The notes under the pieces were generated by a model. It saw only the letters and a program-made list of their open reading frames with translations. It had not been told where the DNA came from and ran no database searches. The position numbers were made by a program, and so were the translations under genes. A stretch of DNA of 64,000 bases from Tridacna crocea (taxonomy: Eukaryota; Mollusca; Bivalvia; Cardiida; Cardiidae). Numbering within the stretch: the stretch's first letter is position 1; each line of letters starts with the position of its first letter. This document shows, in pieces, positions 51,805 to 61,559 of this stretch. Location of the stretch: assembly GCA_943736015.1 (NCBI GenBank), contig OX031072.1, positions 17,635,501 through 17,699,500 of the forward strand, in the 5' to 3' direction.

Positions 51805-52100
51805 ATTTTCTACGGATTAAAGTGACACATTGAACGGGTTCGGAACCTTAAAAATGGTCTTTTGATTAATGATTAACTATCACAATCTAAACAAAAAATA
51901 GGCTGTACATAATCTGCACACTGAATTTAAATACTTTTTTGCCATTTCCCTGTCATTTACAATTGTAAGAATCTACTCAAGCTAGCTAAAACATTGAAAA
52001 ACTACATAGTGATATTTTCTAATATATATTATGATATATTTCTAAACTCAATCTCATTACCTCCATGTGCTTCATGTTACTGAAATGTCCAATTGCAGTT

Positions 52101-52320
52101 TTAACCCTTAGGCTGCTAAGTGCTACTTAAGTACATTTTGCGGACACGTATTATATGATCAAGGTCAGACTTTATAGATTTTGCAGTCCGATAGTTGATT
52201 TATATTGCCCGCTAAAGAGATTTTTTCCCTCTAAATTCTACCTTTTGAAGGAGAAAAATCTGGGTTTATACTCAAGGCTTGAAAGGTTTATTTCACTTTT
52301 TTTAGCAGGTTATTGGTAAA
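52101..52320 (+). mobile_element. Family B MITE, copy 11 (hairpin eroded)
   Basis: TTAACCCTTAGGCTGCTAAG is exact and the right end TTTTTTTAGCAGGTTATTGG is recognisable, but the hairpin (ATGATCAAGGTCAGACTTTA / GCAGTCCGATAGTTGATTTA) is heavily mutated. Confidence 0.82.
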
Positions 52321-52333
52321 GCTAGTCGTTTCA

Positions 52334-52553
52334 GCGCCCGTATTCACCAAACATGCTTAAGAAAGTTCTTGGTCTTAGTCTCCAAGAATTTACTTAAGTT
52401 GAAAGTAACAGAACTTCTGATTGGCTAAACCAAATGGTTTAGCCAATCAGAGATTTGGTTTAGCCAATCAGAAGTTGAGTTACTTTCAAATTTAGAAATT
52501 CCTAGAGAATAAAACTAGTAGTATTCTTAAAAATGGTTGGTGAATACGGGCCC
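52334..52553. mobile_element. Family D hairpin MITE, copy 5, extended palindrome
   Basis: GCGCCCGTATTCACC to GGTTGGTGAATACGGGCCC. The centre has an extra palindrome arm: CTTCTGATTGGCTAAACC, AAATGGTTTAGCCAATCAGA, GATTTGGTTTAGCCAATCAG, AAG. This places three CCAATCAG motifs in about 70 bp. Termini are among the best preserved of the family. Confidence 0.92.
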
Positions 52554-53029
52554 AGATCTTCTAAGAAGATAACTTGGCAGTAACTATCCAAGACAAGATT
52601 ATGCATACTGTGCAGTAAACGAAAGTATTCACCGGTGAGTTCTATACACATTCTGCTTCTGAGTTTCAAGACTAGTCACGTGTTTGGTCAAGACGTTACG
52701 TCTCAGCCAATCGGGTTGTTAATTTTGTTACTTACATAAGAATAGAAATTAGGTTTGAATTGATTGCTTTTGTATATATGACGCTAGATAATCACCAAAA
52801 GTAAGTTTCATTTTACGATGCATCCTGGGGGCTAAAACGAAAACTATCTGAGACGAATAGATGCGTAATTAAAAGTGGCAAAGCCTCTTGGGAAGAATTC
52901 CCGATGACGTAACAAATTTAGACTCTGGTCAAATCATTGTCAATGATATCACTAATTAATCCACAGGGAAATCACTAGAAAGGGTTTAACAATCAATTAG
53001 TACAACCCTCTGTTGCCGATTTATCAAAC
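52554..53029. other. No gene; worn family D fragment at 52680-52745
   Basis: TCTCAGCCAATCGGGTTG and TTTTGTTACTTACATAAG recall a D right half. The rest is unassigned. Confidence 0.4.
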
Positions 53030-53235
53030 TATCCCATGTTTCAACGAACCTGTAGAAGAAAGCTTTCGAAAACATTGTGGAAAAGATTTATGAAACGATA
53101 TTTTCTTTTTTGCCATCTATGTTGTCTTTTCTTTCAAAGACAAATTAAATCATTTGAAACGGATTCATTTGGCCGTCTGCAAATGTTTTCAAAATGGACA
53201 AATCTAAAATTTTGTCGTCCGGAAGAGAGTTTAAA
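53030..53235 (+). mobile_element. Family A MITE, copy 18 (core replaced)
   Basis: TCAAACTATCCCATGTTTC, GAACCTGTAGAAGAAAGC, AACATTGTGGAAAAG, then an unpaired centre (ATTTATGAAACGATATTTTC), GGCCGTCTGCAAATG, TCTAAAATTTTGTCGTCCGG and AGAGTTTA. The outer arms are clear although the central hairpin is lost. Confidence 0.75.
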
Positions 53236-53539
53236 AAAGCAGTCCAAATTAGAAGACTGCGCACCGCCAACCGGATGTGTAGAGTGGACGACTCTCGTCA
53301 CAGTTCGGTCAATTCCATAACTAAACTAACCTCGGCCCTGTTAAGGAACTATCTTGAAAAAACTGTCAGGCATATGATCTTAAATATGGCGACAACAATA
53401 TTTTGAACTAACAGCAACATCAACAACCACATCTATCAATCTGTCGGCGAAATCTACCAGCGAATTGTTAGACCACGATAAATATTGAACGTACGTACTG
53501 CTATTCGTTGAAGGAAATATATTTGGAAAGATACTAAAA

Positions 53540-53620
53540 TTACCTTTGAATTAGCAAAATTTGGGGTGTTATTATCGGCGTAAATTTCCATTTCACTTAT
53601 TTGGCAGGTTAAAGGTCAAC
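53540..53620 (+). repeat. Family B right-hand fragment
   Basis: ACCTTTGAATTAGCAAAATT, TTATTATCGGCGTAAATTTC and TTATTTGGCAGGTTAAAGG to TCAA match the AT-rich right part of family B. The hairpin and left end are missing. Confidence 0.65.
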
Positions 53621-53761
53621 ATATTACAATTTACGGCCTTTGTTTTTCCAGGTTTAGTTCTTTCTAATAATCTGATTAATTTATATTATTGCATGTGTCA
53701 AAAATGGACGTCTAACTTCAAACCTCATTGTCACATTTAGATGTGCTAAAAACATTTTTTT

Positions 53762-53975
53762 TCAACCATTAGGATGCTAAGCGGGACTCACTGCCTTTTT
53801 GCGGACAGCGTAGATCAAGATCAGACTGCAAAGAACGTGCAGCCTGATCTTGGATCTACCCTGTCCGACTAGGAGATCTTATTCCTCAAAACACACCTTT
53901 AAAACAGGAATATTTTGGGGGGTTTGAAATTGAATTGAAAATTTCATTTTAGTTATCTAGCAGGATAAGGGATAA
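53762..53975 (+). mobile_element. Family B MITE, copy 12
   Basis: TCAACCATTAGGATGCTAAGC, CGGACAGCGTAGATCAAG, core GCAAAGAACGTGC, CTGATCTTGGATCTACCC, GACTAGGAGATCTTATTCC, TTATCTAGCAGGATAAGGG to ATAA. Full length. Confidence 0.9.
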
Positions 53976-54067
53976 TATGATAAATACCTACATGAAAGAC
54001 AAATCTTCAATGATCAACTTGTTTCTCCTCGGGGAAAAACCTTTCTCGTACCTCGGTTTACGCTACA

Positions 54068-54268
54068 CCCTAAATCTCTTTACAAAATCGCAAAATAAAG
54101 CATTTGCAGACGACAAATTGTATGTGGCTCAAAAGATGAGATTCGTATTGTAAAGAGTAAACAAACACCGTCAAAAAAATAAGAAAATGCTGGTAAACAA
54201 CATGTCCTCCTTTACCCACAACGTTTTTCTTAGCCGTGAAAACACAGGTTTGTAGGGAAAGAAGTTAA
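54068..54268 (-). mobile_element. Family A MITE, copy 19
   Basis: CCCTAAATCTCTTTACAAAA, AAGCATTTGCAGACGACAAA, core GCTGGTAAACAAC, TCCTCCTTTACCCACAACG, then TTTGTAGGGAAAGAAGTTAA. The left hairpin arm is weak. Confidence 0.75.
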
Positions 54269-54349
54269 TTAGTATAACATGAAATTAATGAATGAAATAG
54301 ACCCAAATTACTCGATCTTAAAGATTTTATATTTGGCCAGACTATTTCA

Positions 54350-54425
54350 CAAAATATTGGTCAAAGTAGATCAAAGACCCGACTGTAATTTCTGTTCAGT
54401 CTGATCTTGATCCCATCAGCGGCAA
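54350..54425 (-). repeat. Family B core fragment
   Basis: AAGTAGATCAAAGACCCG, ACTGTAATTTCTGTTCAGTC and TGATCTTGATCCCATC form the reversed hairpin with AAAAGTTAC beyond. Ends are absent. Confidence 0.55.
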
Positions 54426-54857
54426 AAGTTACTAAAAATGATTTTGAGCCACAAAAGTTCAGTAATGTTCAATCATAAAATAAAAATGAGTTGTTAAGCT
54501 AACCTAAACATTATATAATTATACAACCTACTTATGAACAGGGAAGATGGCATTTTTTATCCATGAATTCTATTTTCGTAAGAAGCCGTAACATACTTAG
54601 ATATATTCCCCGCACCCATTGGCGCCAACTCTTTGTTTTTTTTTTATCTATAATGCAGTACGTTTAGAGTGTTAACGGTGTAGATGCAAGTTTTGACAAG
54701 ACTTTCTGTAGTTTCCGATTTTGTTCCAAACTGTCGATTAAAAATCAAAGTGGTGTTGTCGTCAACAAGTAAAATGTTAACAGCATACTTAAATAATTGG
54801 AACATAAACAATTGTGTCTTCTATGGCTCGATTATGATGGCGTTGCATTTGTCATCG

Positions 54858-54932
54858 AAAGGTTCTGGGTTTGATCTCTGAATTAACTAATTAATTAATT
54901 AATTAAATTCAGAGATCAAACCAAGAACCCTT
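54858..54932. repeat. Inverted repeat around (TTAA)n
   Basis: AGGTTCTGGGTTTGATCTCTG followed by AATT pairs with AATTCAGAGATCAAACC and AAGAACCC, the loop being TTAATTAATTAATTAA. GGGTTTGATCTC resembles a SINE B box, so this may be an inverted duplication of a SINE end. Confidence 0.8.
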
Positions 54933-55149
54933 CGTACCTTGGATAACGCTGCACATTAAAACTTTTTCGAAAGCACAAATTAAAGTATCTGGAATTCATG
55001 GCTCTTGTCATTAATATACATTTTTAACAGTTAATAAAGTTCAGTATTCTGCTTAAGAAGATTCGAACAAAATGATATAAGTATAAAGTATAAAATCGGA
55101 AGAATAAATTAATGTGTAATCTCTGATGCTGGCGATGGCATTATGATCA

Positions 55150-58100
55150 CAAAGTGCTTCAGCAAGGAAACTCAGTTAAAGATGAGTATACATGTAGGTG
55201 AAACCATACACCTTGCGCAAGGCAATTTAGTTACAGACGAGTACAGGTGAAACCATGGACCTTGAGTGAGGTAACTCAGTCATAGTCTTGTACAGGTGAA
55301 ACTATGGACCTTTATGGACCTTTAGCGAGTTAACTCAGTCAGAGTCTTGTACAGGTGAAACCATGGAACTTGAGCGAGTTAACTCAGTCATAGTCTTGTA
55401 CAGGTGAAACCATGGACCTTCAGCGAGGCAACTCGGTCACAGTCTAGCACAGGTGAAACCATGGACCTTCAGCGAGGCAACTCTGTCACATTCTGGTACA
55501 GGTGAAACCATGGACCTTTAGTGAGGCAGCTTAGTCACATTCTAGTACAGGTGAAACGATGGACCTTGAGCAAGACAACTCAGTCACATTCTAGTACAGG
55601 TGAAACCATGGAGTTTGAGCAAGGTAACTCAGTCAGATTCTTGTACTGGTGAAACCACGGACCTTCAGCAAGGCAACTCTGTCACATTTTGGTACAGGTG
55701 AAATCATGGACCTTTAGCGAGGCAGCTTAGTCACATTCTGGTACAGGTGAAACCATACACCTTGAGCAAGGCAACTTGGGCACAGTCTGGTACAGGTGAA
55801 ACCATGGACCTTTAGCGAGGCAGCTTAGTTACATTCTAGTACAGGTGAAACAATACACCTTGAGCAAGGCAACTCAGTCACATTCTAATACAGGTGAAAT
55901 CATACACCTTGAGCAAGGCAACTCGGACAGAGTGTGGTACAGGTGAAACCATACACCTTGAACACGGCAACTTAGTCACGTTCTAGTACAGGTGAAACCA
56001 TAAAACTTGAGCAAGACAACTCAGTCACAGTCTAGTACAAGTGAAACCATACACCTTTAGCAGGGAAACTTAGTCACAGTCTTGTATAGGTGAAATCATG
56101 AATATTGAGCGAGGTAACTGAGTCACATTCTAGAACAGGTGAAACCATACACCTTGAGCAAGGCAACTTAGTCACAGTCTTGTTAAGGTGAAACCATGGA
56201 CCTTGAGCAAGGCAACTTAGCTACAGTCTAGTACAGGTGAAACAATAGAACTTGGGCACGGCAACTTAGTAACAGTCTGGTAAAGGTGAAACCATGGATA
56301 TTGAGCAAGGCAACTCAGTCACAGTCTAGTATAGGTAATACCATGGACCTTAAGCAAGGCAACTTAGTAAGTCTAGTACAGATGAAATCATATACCTCGA
56401 GTAAGGCAACTTAGTCACGATCTGGATCTTGACCAAGATTACAGTCTAGTACAGGTGAAACCGTGGATCTTGAGCAAGGCAACTTGGTCACAGTCTGGTA
56501 CAGGTGAAACAATGGACCTTGAGCTAGGCAACTTGGTCACAGTCTTCTGCAGGTGAAATCATGGACCTCCAGTAAGACCTCAGTCACAGCCTTCTATAGG
56601 TGTAACCATGGATCTTGATCAAGGAAACTCAGTCAAAGTTTTGTACACGTGAAACCATGGACCTTGAGCAAGACAACTTAGTCACTGTCTGGCACAGGTG
56701 AAATCATGGATCTTGAGCAAGGCAACTTAGTTACAGTGTCGTACAGGTGAAATCATGGACTTTCAGCATGGTAATTCAGCCACAGTCTTGTACAGGTGAA
56801 ATCATAGACCTTGAGCAATTCAACTTAGCCACCGTCACGTACAGGTCCAACCATGGATCTTGAGCAAAGTAACCCAGTCAGAGTCTTTACAGGTGAAACC
56901 ATGGACCTTAAGCAATGTAACTCAGTCACAGTCTTGTATAGGTAAAACCAAAGACACTGAGTAAGGCAAGTTAGTCACAGTTTCCTATAGGTGAATCCAT
57001 ACACCTTGAGCAAGGCAACTGAGCAACATTCTAGTACAGGTGAACCATGGACCTTGTGCAATACAACTCAGTCACAAATTGGTACAGGTGAAACCATGGA
57101 CTTTGAGCAAGACAACTGAGTCACATCTGGTACAGGTGAAACCACACACCTTGAGCAAGGGAAATCAGTCACAGTCTAGTAAAGGTGAATCCATACACCC
57201 TGAGCAAGACAACTTAGTCACAGTCTTGTATAGGTGAAACCATGGACCTTAAGCAAGAGAACTCAGTCACAGTCTGCTTTAGGTAAAAACAAAGACCTTG
57301 AGCAAGGCAACTCAGTCACAGTTAAGTGTAGGTAAAACATGGACCTTGAGGAAGGTGAATCACGCATAGTCTTGTACAGGTGAAACCATGGACCTTAAAT
57401 AAGACAACTCAGTCAGAGTCTTGTATAGGTGAAACCATGGACCATAAGCAAGGTAACTCAGTCACAGTCTAGTACAGGTGAAACATGGACCTTGAGCAAG
57501 GCAACTTAGTCACAGTCTAGTACAGGTGAACATGGACCTTGAGCAAGCCAACTTAGCCACAGTCTAGTACAGGTGAATCATGGACCTTGAGCAAGCCAAC
57601 TTAGCCACAGTCTAGTACAGGTGAACATGGACCTTGAGCAAGGTAACATAGTCATAGTCTAGTACAGGTGATACATGGACTTTGAGCAAGGCAACGTAGT
57701 CATAGTCTAGTACAGGTGAAACCATGGACCTTGAGAAATGCAACTCCGTCACAGTCTTCTACAGGTGAAACCATGAACCTTGAGCAAGGTAACTCAGTCA
57801 GAGTCTTGTACAAGTGAAACCATGGACCTTGTGCAAGGTAACTCTGTCACAGTCTGGTAGAGGTGAAACCATGGATCTTGAGCAAGGTAACTCAATCACA
57901 GTCTGGTACAGGTGAAATCATGGATCTTGAATTGGGCAACTAAGTCACAGTCAAGTACATGGTCCTAGAGCAAGACAACTAAGTAACGGTCTTGTACAGG
58001 TGAAACCATTCTCATTGAGCAAGGCAACTTAGTCACCAAGTCATAGTCTAGTACAGGTGAAACCATAGACCTTGAGCAGAGCAACTCAGTCACAGTATAG

Positions 58101-58796
58101 TACAGGTGAAACCACAGACCTTCAGCAAGGCAACTCAGTCACAGTCTAGTACAGGTGAAACCATAGAGCTTGAGCAAGGCAATTTAGTCACAGTCTAGTA
58201 CAGGTGAAACCTTTGATCTTGAGCAAGACAAATTAGTCACAGTCTAGTACATGTGAAACCATGGATCTTCAGCAAGGAAACTCAGTCACATTCTTGTACA
58301 GGTGAAACCATACACCTTCAGCAAGGCAACTAAGTCACAGTCTAGTACAGGTGAAACCATGGATCTCGAGCAAGACAAGTTAGTCACAGACTAGTACAGG
58401 TGAAACTATTTACCTTAAGCAAGACAACTTAGTCACAGTCTTGTACAGGTGAAACCATGGACCTTGAATAAGACAACCTAGTTACAGTCTTGTACAGGTG
58501 AAACCATGGAATTTTAGCAAGAAATCTCTGTCACATGCTTGTATAGGTGAAACCATACACCTTGAGCAAGGCAACTCAGTCGCAGTCTTGTACAGGTGAA
58601 ACCATGGACTTTGAGCAAGGCAACTCAGTCACATTCTGGTACAGGTGAAACCATTTACCTTGAGCGCGACTAAGTCACAGTCTGGTACAGGTGAAATCAT
58701 GGACCTTGAGCAAGGGAACTTAGTCTGAGTCTTGTACAGGTGAAACCATGGACCTTGAGCAAGACAACTTAGTCTAGTACAGATGAAACTATAGAC
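55150..58796. repeat. ~3.65 kb minisatellite, ~49 bp unit
   Basis: The unit is approximately GTACAGGTGAAACCATGGAC, CTTGAGCAAGGCAACTCAGT, CACAGTCTA (49 bp), repeated about 70-75 times without interruption. Variants concern ACCATGGACC/ACCATACACC, CTCAGT/CTTAGT and TCTAGT/TCTTGT/TCTGGT, and runs of identical variants show local homogenisation (for example AAGCCAACTTAGCCACAG at 57543 and 57592). Each unit carries CAGGTG. The period is not a multiple of three and stops occur in both strands, so it is not coding. Open frames at 57040-57237 and 58629-58904 are shadows. Confidence 0.97.
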
Positions 58797-59120
58797 ATGC
58801 TCTGCAAACAAGGGGCTGCTTAATGACCAGGTCAGCCTTGAAAATCTGCAAAGGTTGACCTTGGCCGAAAACTTTTTGCCTCGTGTCAATGTTCTGCATG
58901 TCAAAGTACCAGTTTACTCCATGATTCAGTCGGCTGTTTGACAGCGGATTTTGTGGATCAATAACTATGTACAGACTAGCATGGTACCATTCATTACATG
59001 AGTATGCATCAAGCCCATTGTTTCCAGTGCATGGTTTATATATATCTTCAGACTCAATAAAGTACAGTGTGATACAAACGCAGCTGTTTTGGACTTCAAC
59101 AAAATGTTTATAATGGACAC
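58797..59120 (-). CDS. Possible exon, unrecognised protein
   Basis: On the minus strand the frame is open from the family A element at 59130 down to a stop at 58792, over 100 codons. The composition is protein-like and not repeat-derived, with Cys, Trp and Tyr spread through it (IYKPCTGNNGLDAYSCNEWY, GVNWYFDMQNIDTRQ). A possible acceptor is the CCAAAACAG ending at about 59088, and a possible donor is CAAG-GTCAAC near 58852. No domain is recognised, and no neighbouring exon was found, so it could be an isolated exon, a retro-fragment or chance. If real, the minisatellite would lie in the following intron and the MITE in the preceding one. Confidence 0.3.
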
Positions 59121-59129
59121 AAACATTTT

Positions 59130-59364
59130 CTAACCCTTTCCTACACAGAGACGACTTTTGTCTAGATCCACCTTTAGAAAGAAGCCTTTTGAAAACATTG
59201 TGGCAAAAAGAGAAAATGCTGGTAACCAGCATTTAATCCTTTTCCCACATTGTCTTCTACACTATGGATAAGCAACTGCACCATTTGAGCCACACTAAAA
59301 TAGTTATCTGCAAATGCTTTCAATTTGGACAGGGCTAAAATTTTGTCGTCTGGTAAAGGGGTAA
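59130..59364 (+). mobile_element. Family A MITE, copy 20
   Basis: CTAACCCTTTCCTACACAG, AAGAAGCCTTTTGAAAACAT, core GCTGGTAACCAGC, AATCCTTTTCCCACATTG, TATCTGCAAATGCTTTC, TAAAATTTTGTCGTCTGG and TAAAGGGGTAA. Complete. Minus-strand open frames crossing it extend the putative exon artificially. Confidence 0.9.
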
Positions 59365-59689
59365 CTGAAATACTACTAAATTTCTGTAAAATGCCAAAAC
59401 AAATACAGACCATGGAGAACGTATCTCTCCTTTATGTTTTTTTTTATGGCTGTGCCGTAAAAAGATGTTTTCCTTTCCACTTTTGACGGCATAATTATCT
59501 CGTGGATAGTTACAGATTAAACCATCTGACATCGTGTCAGATTTTTTACGAGAACCTTTCATCTTCATCATAATAATCTTGAACATTTAAAACGCTATGT
59601 TCACGTAATTGTTTTCACATTACTGGCTTACCCTTTCTGGCACCATGTAACCTTATGTCAGGAAAGTTTAACTCTTTCAGTACAACATG

Positions 59690-59775
59690 TGACAAAAATC
59701 AGGGGCTTTTACAATCGGCATAGATTGAGATCAGACCAAACAAAATGTGCAATCTGATCTTGGATCTGTTTTATC
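59690..59775 (+). repeat. Family B core fragment
   Basis: CGGCATAGATTGAGATCAG, ACCAAACAAAATGTGC, AATCTGATCTTGGATCTG keep the hairpin, termini absent. Confidence 0.6.
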
Positions 59776-59808
59776 CTCTTTTCAGTCAATCCTAGAAGTC
59801 TTTCTGAG

Positions 59809-59893
59809 TTGGACCCTTTAGCAAACAATCTCTAAATCTAAAGCCTCTGAGACAAAAAAAAAACGTTGTAGGAAAAGACAAAAAAGTGGTTAA
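59809..59893 (+). mobile_element. Family A left fragment abutting copy 21
   Basis: TGGACCCTTTAGCAAACAATC, AAGCCTCTGAGACAA, AAACGTTGTAGGAAAAGAC stop at the hairpin, where the TTAA of the next complete copy begins. Confidence 0.75.
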
Positions 59894-60118
59894 GTCTTTA
59901 CCACACAATCCCGACTTTTAACGACCCTAACAAAGAAGTCTTTGGAAAACACAGTGGGAAAAGGAGAAAATGCTGCTAATCAGCATTTTCTCCTTTTTCC
60001 TCAGTGTTTTCTACTCTATCTAAGAGAGAAATCATCATTTCATCAATGTTTAATTTGTCGTCTGCAAATGCTTTCATTTTGGTCACATCCCAAATTTTGT
60101 CGTTTGGTAAAGGGTTAA
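59890..60118 (+). mobile_element. Family A MITE, copy 21, complete 229 bp
   Basis: TTAAGTCTTTACCACACAATC to TTTGTCGTTTGGTAAAGGG and TTAA. The core is GCTGCTAATCAGC with stem GTGGGAAAAGGAGAAAATG / CATTTTCTCCTTTTTCCTC. The right arm GTCGTCTGCAAATGCTTTC is exact. Confidence 0.95.
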
Positions 60119-60360
60119 GCAACTTTTTATGCCCTTCTCTCACAATATTTTTTACCTATTTAAAGAAGAGATATTTTGTTTATCGTCTAAAAATGCTTTC
60201 AGAATGAGCATGTCTTAACCCTCTACCACCCAGTATAATTTCATACACATCTACATTGAGGAAATTCACATGCGAAAATTCACATGTTTTCAAATAATGA
60301 TACTTGTTCTTAAAAAAGATAGAAAACATTGTGGGAAAAGGAGAAAATGCTGGTCACCAT
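60119..60360 (+). repeat. Two family A fragments in series
   Basis: 60119-60218 holds CTCACAATATTTTTTACC, TTATCGTCTAAAAATGC and TTAA (a right half). 60215-60360 starts TTAACCCTCTACCACCCAG and ends AACATTGTGGGAAAAGG, AATGCTGGTCACC (a left half broken at the hairpin centre). Confidence 0.75.
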
Positions 60361-60399
60361 CTGAAGGTAAGATGTCAGAGAAAAAAAAAATTTAACTGT

Positions 60400-60505
60400 C
60401 ATAGAAATTTAATGGAATCAAATACACTTTAAGTGCATTCTGATCTTGGCCTACACCACCTGCAAAAGGCTAGCGAGTCTTCTGTAGAAGCCAAACGGTT
60501 TAAAT
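60400..60505 (-). repeat. Family B fragment
   Basis: GTGCATTCTGATCTTGGCCT, ACACCACCTGCAAAAGGCT and AGCGAGTCTTCTGTAGAAGCC match the left half of B in reverse. The opposite hairpin arm is lost. Confidence 0.55.
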
Positions 60506-60827
60506 CAACAAAATATTGGAATAAATCAGAAGGGGGTCATTTTATGGTTGAAGAACGAGGCTTATTATAGTCTATTTATCAGGAAAATCTCTAGTCAGAA
60601 CTCTGATCTTTAAATGTTGATCACTAAATTGCAATGTAAATTTTGAACGAGTCATGAAAACATGAACAAAACACTTACCCAAGTAACTCCTTTATTTGTC
60701 ACATGCAATATGTTTTAAAAAATGATCCGTCAACGGCCAAAAGCTCTAAAACTTGATTTCTGAACCACTTAATTAAAGGAAGATTCTCTGTATCCAAAAT
60801 ATGAACCTGCATTAAATTTTATCTGAT

Positions 60828-61056
60828 TTAATCCTTTCCCAAACAATCCCTGGCTTTTACAGGTCAGGAATAGAAGCCTTTTGAAAACATTGTGGGAAAT
60901 GGAGAAAATGCTGGTAACCAGCATTTTCTCCTTTTCCCACAATTTTTTCTACCCTATCACATAGAAAAATCATCTTTTTAGCAACTGTTAATTTAAAATC
61001 TGAAAAATGCTTTCAATTTGGTCTGGTCCAAAATTTGCCATTTGGGAATGGGTTAA
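60828..61056 (+). mobile_element. Family A MITE, copy 22, complete 229 bp
   Basis: TTAATCCTTTCCCAAACAATC, CAGGTCAGGAATAGAAGCC, hairpin AACATTGTGGGAAATGGAG, core GCTGGTAACCAGC, CTCCTTTTCCCACAAT, then TTTTGGTCTGG-like arm and TTGGGAATGGGTTAA. Length equals copy 21. Confidence 0.93.
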
Positions 61057-61334
61057 ACAAATTTAAAATTCTAGTCTAAGAAAGGATTTCTCAATTTGCT
61101 ACTAGGTTTTGAAAGTTCTATTCAGTTAACTCTTTTCTAGATTTCTCAAGGTCAGGTTAAGACATTTGATCTTCTATTGAATTCATGAGAGTATTGTAGT
61201 AACAGAATGACTTGATAGAAACACCGGTTTCTGACATTTCCAGGCTAGATCAAGGAGGATCAAAGTGGTATTTGTAGATCAAGTACACTTTTACTGTATT
61301 TTGATCATTTTTCTTCTTCTTCCTCAAAAAGCTC

Positions 61335-61428
61335 TCCAGATAGTGTAGATCAAGACAAGACTGTCATAACATGCAATCTGCAATCTGTCATAACATGCAA
61401 TCTGATCTTGAATCTACATTGTGCGATA
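61335..61428 (+). repeat. Family B core with 20 bp internal duplication
   Basis: GATAGTGTAGATCAAGACAAG, then GTCATAACATGCAATCTG occurs twice in direct repeat before ATCTTGAATCTACATTG. The loop side of the hairpin has been duplicated. Confidence 0.75.
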
Positions 61429-61559
61429 TGTTAAGGTGTGTTTAATTTTTCTCACAAAAATAGCTGTAAAAATATTAAAAATTAGCTTTTGACTTTTTGC
61501 TTAGGAAATTTTTATTAATTGATTTTTTTAGCTGTTTGAAGGAAAGTCTTTTTGAAATA

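Noticed and set aside
55150-58796. CRISPR-like array
   Set aside because: Units are contiguous without unique spacers, diverge gradually, lie in animal-type DNA and have no cas genes. It is a minisatellite.
58629-58904. Minus-strand protein across the array boundary
   Set aside because: Its second half is the minisatellite unit read in reverse, and stops occur in neighbouring units.
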